From: Prevotella sp. UBA2739
GTDB lineage: Bacteria > Bacteroidota > Bacteroidia > Bacteroidales > Bacteroidaceae
DNA: 9,832 nucleotides
Assembly: GCA_002353525.1 (NCBI GenBank)
Contig: DEJV01000055.1
Coordinates: 30,917 to 40,748, forward strand
Direction of reading: 5' to 3'
A model generated the notes under the pieces. It did not search any database. It was not told the origin of the DNA and worked only from the letters and a program-made list of their open reading frames with translations. A program made the position numbers and the translations under genes. Shown here piece by piece: positions 1 through 4,710 of the stretch (positions within the stretch are counted from its first letter, which is position 1; every line of letters begins with the position of its first letter).

Positions 1-22
1 CTAGCCGATAGACGAAGGGACC
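1..22 (-). tRNA. tRNA-Glu, 5' part only (cut by window edge)
   Basis: Read on the minus strand, positions 22 to 1 give GGTCCCTTCGTCTATCGGC and a few more bases. This is the usual start of a bacterial glutamate tRNA: acceptor strand GGTCCCT, then TC, D-stem GTCT and the beginning of a GG-containing D-loop. The anticodon arm and 3' half lie outside the window, so the isoacceptor (presumably TTC) is inferred from similarity to known tRNA-Glu starts. A strong promoter lies just upstream at 43-74. The gene is divergent from recO. Confidence 0.8.
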
Positions 23-42
23 AAGGTGCTTTTTTGCGGGTG

Positions 43-74
43 CAAAGTTACAGTTTTTCTTCCAATCGACCAAA
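43..74 (-). promoter_or_regulatory. Promoter of the tRNA-Glu transcript
   Basis: On the minus strand there is TTTG (74-71), a 20-bp spacer, and TAACTTTG (50-43). This matches the Bacteroidetes primary sigma factor consensus TTTG-N19-21-TAnnTTTG perfectly. Transcription would start near 37-40, about 15 nt before the mature tRNA 5' end at 22. It lies back to back with the recO promoter. Confidence 0.75.
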
Positions 75-90
75 TTTTTCTTTAATATTT

Positions 91-121
91 TTCGTTAAAT
101 GCCGAAAAATGACTACTTTTG
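91..121 (+). promoter_or_regulatory. Promoter of recO
   Basis: TACTTTTG at 114-121 is a perfect TAnnTTTG -7 box. A weaker -33 candidate, TTCG (91-94), lies 19 bp upstream. Only 6 nt (122-127) separate the -7 box from the recO ATG at 128, so the predicted start of transcription falls at or within a few bases of the start codon. This implies a leaderless or nearly leaderless mRNA. The TTG codon at 119 lies inside the -7 box and cannot be the translation start if this promoter is used. Confidence 0.6.
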
Positions 122-127
122 TGGTCT

Positions 128-853
128 ATGTTGGTCAAAACGAAAGCCATAGTATTGCATTCTTTCAAATACGGTGAGTCGAAGATGATTGTCGATATGC
201 TCACCGAAGAAGAGGGTCGTATGTCGTTTGTGACATCGATACCAAAGACGTCGAAAGCAAAGGTGAAGAAGCAATTGTTTCAGCCGCTCACCCTGTTGGA
301 GATAGAGTGCGACGTGCGTCCGCGGGTTCAGCTGCAGAAACTGAAAGAGGTGCGCATCAGCGAACCGTTTGCCAGCATTCCCTTCGATGCCCATAAGTTG
401 AGCATTGCGTTGTTTCTGGCGGAGTTCTTATATTATAGTACGCGCGGAGAACAGCAGAACGCCCTGTTGTTTGCCTATGTAGAGAACAGCATTCTATGGC
501 TCGACGGATGCCAGTCGGCATTCGCCAACTTCCATCTGGTGTTTATGATGCGCCTCACGCGGTTTATCGGTTTCTACCCCAACATCGACGATTATCACGA
601 GGGGAGCGTGTTCGACATGCGGGCAGCCGCCTTCTCGTCGGCCGTGCCGCTGCATACCGACTATCTGCCGGCCGACGATGCGGCACGTATCAGCACGCTG
701 ATGCGCATGAACTACGAGTCGATGCACCTTTTCCGCATGAGTCACACCGACCGTAACCGCATTGTCGACGTGCTGCTGATGTACTACCGTCTGCATGTGC
801 CCAATTTCCCCGAACTGCGCTCGCTGGAGGTGGTTCGCGACTTGTGGCGCTAA
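128..853 (+). CDS. recO: DNA repair and recombination mediator RecO
   Basis: RecO works in the RecFOR pathway. It binds SSB-coated single-stranded DNA and, with RecR, loads RecA at gaps and also anneals complementary strands. The protein has 241 residues, a normal length. Residues 1-77 fit the N-terminal OB fold, starting MLVKTKAIVLHSFKYGES. The helical C-terminal part holds the family pattern RLTRFIGFYPN near 142-151 and ends YYRLHVPNFPELRSLEV. It has only two cysteines (61 and 128), so the four-cysteine zinc site found in some RecO proteins is absent. ATG 128 is chosen over an in-frame TTG at 119 because the latter lies in the promoter. The gene is convergent with the HTH gene at 850-1545: the TAA stop at 851-853 interleaves with that gene's TAG stop. 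Confidence 0.93.
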   Translation: MLVKTKAIVLHSFKYGESKMIVDMLTEEEGRMSFVTSIPKTSKAKVKKQLFQPLTLLEIECDVRPRVQLQKLKEVRISEPFASIPFDAHKLSIALFLAEFLYYSTRGEQQNALLFAYVENSILWLDGCQSAFANFHLVFMMRLTRFIGFYPNIDDYHEGSVFDMRAAAFSSAVPLHTDYLPADDAARISTLMRMNYESMHLFRMSHTDRNRIVDVLLMYYRLHVPNFPELRSLEVVRDLWR

Positions 854-1545
854 AAAGACCTTATCAATTTATCCCAGTCTTCCGCACCGCCATTTCCGAA
901 GTTTTTCTGGTAAAGCCTGGCCCGAATAGAGCTGATGCCCTGTTTACTCTTGCAGAGAATAGCTGCCATTTGGGTTGGTGTTGCTCCAGCCTTGATCAGC
1001 ACACACACTTTCCGCTCCAGATCACTCATTGCTTCCATCTCATCCAGTTTCTGCCTGAATGTAGGAAAGTCCTCGTCTATCATTCTCGCCAGTTCTTCCC
1101 ATTGCTCGTCAGAGAGCGGAATCTCCGATTGACATAGCTCATGATACCTGCCGGCATAGTCTTTGTTGGGTATACTATAGCGGATATAAGCTACCATGCA
1201 GCCCAACATAGCTGAGATTGTAGCCAATATTTCTCTGGCAAGTCCTTCTTCTAAGTGCATCCATAGATATGGAATGTAAACGACACCAGCAAGCAGAAAC
1301 ACGATGGTAAGTATTTGTACGACGCGCCTTTTATAGTCTGGTGCCATGCGTGTACCAATTGACACAAAAGCATACCCCACAACAATGCTAAACACAATGT
1401 AATACCAAGCAAGTCTGGTAGGCTTGTGTTCACGGGGGAAGAAGTCCAGATTATACAAATATTGAAGAACCTGATACAACGTCAATGTTGCCAGCACTGT
1501 AATAGGCAATAGAATCACCCATCTGTATATCTTCTTGATTTCCAT
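850..1545 (-). CDS. Four-TM membrane protein with C-terminal LuxR-like HTH, putative regulator
   Basis: This 231-residue protein is not assigned to a named family. Four hydrophobic segments are visible at about 8-30, 45-64, 74-94 and 104-122. A soluble C-terminal part follows. Residues 176-217 (LERKVCVLIKAGATPTQMA, then a second helix around ISSIRARLYQK) look like the LuxR/GerE-type HTH that Bacteroidetes often attach to membrane or TPR sensor domains, and the end NFGNGGAEDWDKLIRSF is typical of such tails. An even number of TM segments would keep the HTH in the cytoplasm, so a membrane-anchored transcription factor is likely; the signal is unknown. ATG 1545 is the only good start, because an in-frame stop lies about 16 codons upstream with no ATG between. 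Its first 95 nt overlap the end of the lipoprotein gene in another frame. Its stop interleaves with that of recO. Confidence 0.75.
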   Translation of the reverse strand: MEIKKIYRWVILLPITVLATLTLYQVLQYLYNLDFFPREHKPTRLAWYYIVFSIVVGYAFVSIGTRMAPDYKRRVVQILTIVFLLAGVVYIPYLWMHLEEGLAREILATISAMLGCMVAYIRYSIPNKDYAGRYHELCQSEIPLSDEQWEELARMIDEDFPTFRQKLDEMEAMSDLERKVCVLIKAGATPTQMAAILCKSKQGISSIRARLYQKNFGNGGAEDWDKLIRSF

Positions 1546-2248
1546 TTGAATGTTTGTTAGAGTTATTACCCAAGTTAAAATATTCTATTAAACAGTCTGC
1601 CACATCATAAATAGTCAAAACATAGCCAACGCCAGCGACATACTTACTAAGCCAAGTGGCGATTACTTTAGTATCCTTTATTTTCATCTTTGTTGCAATT
1701 CTAATGATTAGCTCTCTTATTTCACCTTTTGTCATATCTAGCCTGAATTCTTTTTCAAATAGGCTCATAGCGACATCAAAAGAACTAGGCAAAAAAACAT
1801 CAACTAAACAGTGTATAAGCCCTTCTCGCAGAGAGCCTCTAGTTCTTTTATATTTTTCATCCAAACACTCTTTCAATTCAATTGTAGCCATACATATTGC
1901 TGTGATACTCATTATTGCCCTACCTTCATCTGATTGTATTGTGTCAATGCATACTCCATTTTTCTCCAAATATGTCATGCTAAAATCTATTATTTGAAGT
2001 GCCACGATAGAATCTTGACGTGTACCGTAGGATTTTTGCGATTTTACACTATTGACTTTGGCTACGAATTCATCTGTTCCAAAGAAGTGTAACTTACCTT
2101 CCTCCTGGATTTTTTTAATTACAGATGCTTCTTCTTCAGAAACACAATTAAGTTTGAAGTCTAATGTATCATTATCTTCATTAGAACATGACATGAAAAT
2201 TGTGCAACATATTAGTGCTACAAAAAAAGAATAGAAGATTTTTTTCAT
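1451..2248 (-). CDS. Hypothetical lipoprotein, probably surface exposed
   Basis: This 265-residue protein of unknown function starts with a lipoprotein signal: MKKIF, a hydrophobic core, then IFMSC with the lipidated cysteine at residue 21. The following SNEDND resembles the acidic surface-export signal of Bacteroidetes lipoproteins, so location on the outer face of the outer membrane is an inference. The rest appears mainly helical; no domain is recognised. Residues 201-226 (SKYVAGVGYVLTIYDVADCL and on) are fairly hydrophobic. ATG 2248 is preferred over an upstream in-frame codon at 2284, because the latter lies in the -7 promoter box and would bury the signal peptide. The gene is clearly more AT-rich than the dcw genes, which may mean horizontal origin. 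The last 31 codons plus the stop overlap the downstream HTH gene, which is probably cotranscribed. Confidence 0.75.
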   Translation of the reverse strand: MKKIFYSFFVALICCTIFMSCSNEDNDTLDFKLNCVSEEEASVIKKIQEEGKLHFFGTDEFVAKVNSVKSQKSYGTRQDSIVALQIIDFSMTYLEKNGVCIDTIQSDEGRAIMSITAICMATIELKECLDEKYKRTRGSLREGLIHCLVDVFLPSSFDVAMSLFEKEFRLDMTKGEIRELIIRIATKMKIKDTKVIATWLSKYVAGVGYVLTIYDVADCLIEYFNLGNNSNKHSNGNQEDIQMGDSIAYYSAGNIDVVSGSSIFV

Positions 2249-2281
2249 TTCATTGAATTTAATAAGATAACTATTGGTTTG

Positions 2282-2313
2282 CAAAAGTACATAAAAGGTA
2301 TGTTGACGCCAAA
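2282..2313 (-). promoter_or_regulatory. Promoter of the lipoprotein-HTH operon
   Basis: On the minus strand, TTTG (2313-2310), a 20-bp spacer and TACTTTTG (2289-2282) give a perfect Bacteroidetes promoter. Transcription should start near 2275-2279, leaving a leader of roughly 28 nt before ATG 2248. The leader is AT-rich with no Shine-Dalgarno sequence, as is usual in this phylum. Confidence 0.8.
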
Positions 2314-2320
2314 TAATTGT

Positions 2321-2339
2321 GTACGCAAGTAGTACGCAA
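2321..2339. repeat. Direct repeat GTACGCAA x2, 11-bp period, upstream of the -33 box
   Basis: GTACGCAA occurs at 2321-2328 and again at 2332-2339, about one helical turn apart on the same DNA face. It lies 7 bp upstream of the -33 element of the lipoprotein-HTH promoter, where class I/II activators commonly bind. This is a candidate operator, possibly for the HTH protein encoded in the same operon. Only the repeat and its position are seen; the role is inferred. Confidence 0.45.
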
Positions 2340-2353
2340 ATGGAGAAAGAGGC

Positions 2354-2370
2354 AAAAACGCCCTGTTTTT
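2354..2370 (-). terminator. Weak hairpin downstream of the 2383-2904 gene
   Basis: AAAAAC (2354-2359) pairs with GTTTTT (2365-2370) around a 5-nt loop. On the minus strand the hairpin lies 12 nt past the stop of the regulatory-like-domain gene and ends in a T run formed by its own 3' arm. The stem is almost all A-T pairs, so it is at best a weak intrinsic terminator. Confidence 0.3.
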
Positions 2371-2378
2371 CTGTACAT

Positions 2379-2393
2379 AGAACTAATAGTTCT
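2379..2393. repeat. 15-bp palindrome over a stop codon
   Basis: AGAACTA (2379-2385) and TAGTTCT (2387-2393) form a perfect 7-bp inverted repeat around one central base. It covers the TAG stop of the minus-strand gene at 2383-2904. It may be a protein site or a small mRNA hairpin; it may also be chance. Confidence 0.35.
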
Positions 2394-2904
2394 CCAGCGT
2401 TTTTTTGATTTTTTCCCCACGTTTCTTTCTGCGTTTCTCGGCAAAATTGAAGAATCCAAGGATGTCGTGGCCTGTGGGCGCTGCAGGTTTGAGCAACGGA
2501 TCGTCGCTAAGGTATGAATGGCTGAATTGTTGCAGTTTGGTTGCTTTGTCCTTGCGCGTGCCATAGATGACTACCTCATGCAGGCTATTCATCGATGGAA
2601 TGAGGAAAAGTGTGTCCACATGAGCCTCTTCGGGTGTAACGATGCGTGTAAGATATTTGGGATGTTTCAGTGTGATTTGCTGAAAACTGTCGGTCTGCAA
2701 GATGAAACATCCCTCGAGATTGGTGCGGATGTGCTCGCCCGACTTCATATAGACGAGCACCCGCGGAACGGGCGCATGCGACTCGATGTCGGCCACTACA
2801 ATGGTGCGGTCGTCAGCGCGGGCAATGGCCATGCCGAATTGTAATGCGTAGCAAACGGTGCAGGCTTTGGTCAGAATAATATGATTGACGCGGAGGTGTT
2901 TCAT
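2383..2904 (-). CDS. Exported protein with carboxypeptidase-regulatory-like domain
   Basis: The 173-residue product begins with a probable signal peptide that is long for its class (hydrophobic segment about 9-28, possible cleavage after ARA at 30). Residues 34-115 fit the beta-sandwich CarboxypepD_reg-like fold: TIVVADIESHAPVPRVLVY, NLEGCFILQTD, then LHEVVIYGTRKD, which resembles the junction between this domain and the plug of TonB-dependent receptors. No plug or barrel follows. Instead a short tail ends in the basic stretch KRRKKRGEKIKK. It is probably periplasmic or associated with the outer membrane; function is unknown. ATG 2904 is chosen over the adjacent GTG at 2907. The gene has its own promoter, with only 7 nt between the -7 box and the ATG. 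Confidence 0.75.
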   Translation of the reverse strand: MKHLRVNHIILTKACTVCYALQFGMAIARADDRTIVVADIESHAPVPRVLVYMKSGEHIRTNLEGCFILQTDSFQQITLKHPKYLTRIVTPEEAHVDTLFLIPSMNSLHEVVIYGTRKDKATKLQQFSHSYLSDDPLLKPAAPTGHDILGFFNFAEKRRKKRGEKIKKTLENY

Positions 2905-2911
2905 CACTTTG

Positions 2912-2943
2912 CAAAAGTGCGAATTATTATTGACCGCTGCAAA
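2912..2943 (-). promoter_or_regulatory. Promoter of the regulatory-like-domain gene
   Basis: On the minus strand, TTTG (2943-2940), a 20-bp spacer and CACTTTTG (2919-2912) match the Bacteroidetes consensus with one mismatch in the -7 box (C for T). The ATG at 2904 follows the box by 7 nt, which predicts a leaderless or very short-leader mRNA, as for recO. The palindrome array begins about 90 bp upstream of the -33 element. Confidence 0.6.
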
Positions 2944-3023
2944 TTTCTTTGCGTTATTTCAAGAAGATTATCAGATAGAAAGCAATGTTGTGAAACGTCA
3001 ACAAATGTAGCTAATTATAAACG

Positions 3024-3168
3024 AATTTGCGATTTGTTAGCAAATTACACTTCAATTTACTAACAAATTAGACTCTAATTTGTTAACAAATCACATAGCA
3101 ATTTGTATACAAATCGAAGTGTAATTTGCTAACAAATCGAAGTGTAATTTATTAACAAATTGCAAATC
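3024..3168. repeat. Array of six 16-bp palindromes at an exact 23-bp period
   Basis: Units start at 3031, 3054, 3077, 3100, 3123 and 3146. Each is 16 bp, close to the perfect palindrome AATTTGTTAACAAATT, with changes mostly in the centre or at the end bases. Spacers are always 7 bp: ACACTTC, AGACTCT, ACATAGC, GAAGTGT, GAAGTGT. Spacer 1 is the reverse complement of spacers 4 and 5. The slot before unit 1 holds AATTTGC (3024-3030) and the slot after unit 6 holds GCAAATC (3162-3168), which are nearly inverted copies of each other. The array sits just past the ftsZ terminator and upstream of the next promoter. It could be a multi-site operator, a string of small RNA hairpins, or a mobile repeat; the sequence does not decide between these. 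Confidence 0.9.
3030..3139. repeat. 24-bp perfect inverted repeat within the array
   Basis: Positions 3030-3053 (unit 1 with spacer 1) are the exact reverse complement of 3116-3139 (spacer 4, unit 5 and the first base of spacer 5). The arms are 62 bp apart and enclose units 2 to 4. Besides the short palindromes, the region could therefore form one long stem as RNA or as a cruciform. Confidence 0.85.
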
Positions 3169-3183
3169 GGGCCCAAAACTGCT

Positions 3184-3249
3184 AAAAAAAACAGTGTCGC
3201 CAAAGATGACATTCACAGAACTTTTGCGAATCATCATTTGGCGACACTG
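3184..3249 (-). terminator. Intrinsic terminator of ftsZ / dcw cluster
   Basis: On the minus strand, 16 nt after the ftsZ stop, CAGTGTCGCCAAA (3249-3237) pairs perfectly over 13 bp with 3204-3192. The stem continues for 5 bp past a bulged base (3235-3231 with 3209-3205) around a loop of about 21 nt. Eight T residues (3191-3184) follow directly. No T run follows on the plus strand, so it acts for the ftsZ direction only. Confidence 0.9.
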
Positions 3250-3265
3250 GGTGTACTAAGGGAAG

Positions 3266-4600
3266 TTATGCAAAGCTGATAACACCCTGCACAGGCTGCT
3301 CATCGCCCTTGCTGGTCTGCTCCTCGCTGGCCACATTTCCTGATGCCTGACTGCGAATATTGTCGAGCACCTGACGGGTACGCTTGTAGGTAGGCGTTGA
3401 CTCTACAGCCGAAATAACATCGTCGTTGTCGAGGTCCTCGGGACGGAAGATGAAGATGTGCGGACGACGCTTATACTGCGTGTTGTTGCCGTCTTTGCCG
3501 TAGTAACGGTTGCGGCGGTCCTGACGCTCGGCGCGTTTCTCCTCTTCCTCGGCCAGACGGTTAGCCTCCTCCTCGGTGCGCTTGTTGAAGTGGGTGCTCA
3601 TGCCGTCGACATCCTCGATGCCAAATCCGGTGGCCAGGATGGTGACCTTCACCTTGTTGCCCAGCTCGGGGTCGGTGGCCAGTCCCCACTTGATTTCGAA
3701 GTCGTTGCCAAACTTGGCCATAAAGTCGTTCACGTCGTTCATTTCCTCCATCATCAGTCCGCCACTGCTCTGTTTGTCGTTGCAGAACGAGATGCTGAGC
3801 AGGATTTTCTTCGAGTTGAAGATGTCGTTATCGTTGAGCAACGGCGAGTTCAGGGCATCGTCGATAGCTTTCTTGACACGCGACTCGCCCTCGCCATATC
3901 CCGTAGACATAATGGCCACACCACCGTCTTTCAACACAGTCTTCACATCGTTGAAGTCGAGGTTGATGAGTCCGTGCACGGTGATAATCTCCGCAATCGA
4001 CTTGGCAGCCACACTCAGTGTGTCGTCGGCCTTACCGAAAGCGTCGAGCACGGTGAGCTCAGGATAGATTTCGCGCAGGCGCTCGTTGTTGATGACGAGC
4101 AATGCGTCTACATGTTTCGACATTTCCTCTACACCGTCGAGAGCCTGGTCAATCTTCTTGTCACCCTCAAAACGGAAGGGAATGGTGACGATGCCCACGG
4201 TGAGAATGCCAAGGTTTTTCGACTCACGGGCAATGACCGGTGCCGCACCCGTACCTGTTCCGCCGCCCATGCCGGCAGTGATGAATGCCATGCGGGTGCC
4301 GTCGTTCAGCATGTTGCGCACGTCGTCGATGCTTTCCTCGGCAGCCTGGCGGGCCTTCTCGGGCTTGTTGCCGGCACCAAGTCCCTCCTTACCCAGTTGC
4401 AGATGCACGGGCACGGGGCTGTCGTTGAGTGCCTGGTTGTCAGTGTTGCAGAGCACGAAGGTCACGTCGTGGATGCCCTCGCGATACATGTGGTTGACAG
4501 CATTGCCACCGCCACCGCCCACACCGATGACTTTGATGATGCTTTTTTCTTTCTCCGGCTCGCCGAAGTCTACTATATCGAAATTGTTTGCTTCGTTCAT
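3266..4600 (-). CDS. ftsZ: Cell division protein FtsZ
   Basis: FtsZ is the tubulin-like GTPase that polymerises at midcell into the Z-ring and recruits the divisome. In this 444-residue protein, the GTP-binding domain shows GVGGGGGNAVNHM (26-38), the tubulin signature GGGTGTG (112-118) and the T7 synergy loop NLDFNDVKTVL (213-223), with the catalytic aspartates at 215 and 218. The core ends near 330. A charged linker rich in E and R follows (about 340-370), then the segment RRPHIFIFRPEDLDNDDVIS (378-397), a TPTYKRT motif, and the end VQGVISFA. No standard DIPxFLR-type C-terminal peptide is evident. An N-terminal extension of about 20 acidic residues precedes the core. ATG 4600 has no Shine-Dalgarno sequence. 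ftsZ is the last gene of the cluster, 110 nt after ftsA, and ends at a strong terminator. Confidence 0.97.
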   Translation of the reverse strand: MNEANNFDIVDFGEPEKEKSIIKVIGVGGGGGNAVNHMYREGIHDVTFVLCNTDNQALNDSPVPVHLQLGKEGLGAGNKPEKARQAAEESIDDVRNMLNDGTRMAFITAGMGGGTGTGAAPVIARESKNLGILTVGIVTIPFRFEGDKKIDQALDGVEEMSKHVDALLVINNERLREIYPELTVLDAFGKADDTLSVAAKSIAEIITVHGLINLDFNDVKTVLKDGGVAIMSTGYGEGESRVKKAIDDALNSPLLNDNDIFNSKKILLSISFCNDKQSSGGLMMEEMNDVNDFMAKFGNDFEIKWGLATDPELGNKVKVTILATGFGIEDVDGMSTHFNKRTEEEANRLAEEEEKRAERQDRRNRYYGKDGNNTQYKRRPHIFIFRPEDLDNDDVISAVESTPTYKRTRQVLDNIRSQASGNVASEEQTSKGDEQPVQGVISFA

Positions 4601-4612
4601 GATGGTTGCTTT

Positions 4613-4632
4613 TTTATTGGGGTTTATTGGGA
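4613..4632. repeat. Tandem 10-mer TTTATTGGGR x2 in the ftsZ leader
   Basis: TTTATTGGGG (4613-4622) is followed directly by TTTATTGGGA (4623-4632). A related ATTGGG recurs at 4704-4709 at the other end of the gap. On the minus strand this gives CCCAATAAA twice, ending 12 nt before the ftsZ ATG, among A-tracts that recur about every helical turn. Confidence 0.7.
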
Positions 4633-4662
4633 TTTTCTTTTTTTCTAGAACCGCAGGTTTTT

Positions 4663-4698
4663 CCTAGGTTACCCTAGGTGCTCCTAGGACTTCCTAGG
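4663..4698. repeat. Four CCTAGG palindromes at an exact 10-bp period (ftsA-ftsZ gap)
   Basis: CCTAGG occurs at 4663, 4673, 4683 and 4693, separated by TTAC, TGCT and ACTT. A fifth CTAG palindrome, TTCTAGAA, lies at 4643-4650. In the ftsZ-sense transcript, neighbouring copies can pair as 6-bp hairpins with 4-nt loops (AAGT, AGCA or GTAA, the last a GNRA-type loop), so alternative folds are possible. As DNA, all copies face the same side of the helix. No TAnnTTTG promoter box was seen in this 110-nt gap. Confidence 0.85.
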
Positions 4699-4710
4699 CT
4701 TTCATTGGGC

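Larger units (their letters stand above)
2905..3265. other. 361-bp intergenic region between ftsZ and the 2383-2904 gene
   Basis: No credible gene was found here. From right to left it holds the ftsZ terminator (3184-3249), a GGGCCC site (3169-3174), the six-unit palindrome array (3031-3161), a plain AT-rich stretch (2944-3023) in which only a weak TGTTG/CAACA inverted repeat (about 2987-3002) was seen, and the promoter of the downstream minus-strand gene (2912-2943). Confidence 0.7.

Noticed and set aside
119..127. TTG start for recO
   Set aside because: It lies inside the TACTTTTG promoter box; ATG 128 gives the normal RecO N-terminus.
2249..2284. Upstream start for the lipoprotein
   Set aside because: It overlaps the -7 box and would place 12 polar residues before the lipoprotein signal peptide.
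2518..2844. 108-codon plus-strand open frame
   Set aside because: It lies opposite the regulatory-like-domain gene, which has a signal peptide, domain pattern and promoter; the plus frame has none.
3031..3161. Palindrome array as a CRISPR array
   Set aside because: Spacers are 7 bp, two are identical and one is their reverse complement; repeats are 16-bp perfect or near-perfect dyads with variable centres; no cas genes are in the window.
3031..3161. Palindrome array as replication-origin iterons
   Set aside because: No initiator gene or clear DnaA box is nearby, and the surroundings are core chromosomal genes.
3458..4648. 396-codon open frame on the plus strand opposite ftsZ
   Set aside because: The minus-strand protein is a full FtsZ with all motifs; the opposite frame has no recognisable family and is a shadow of its codon usage.
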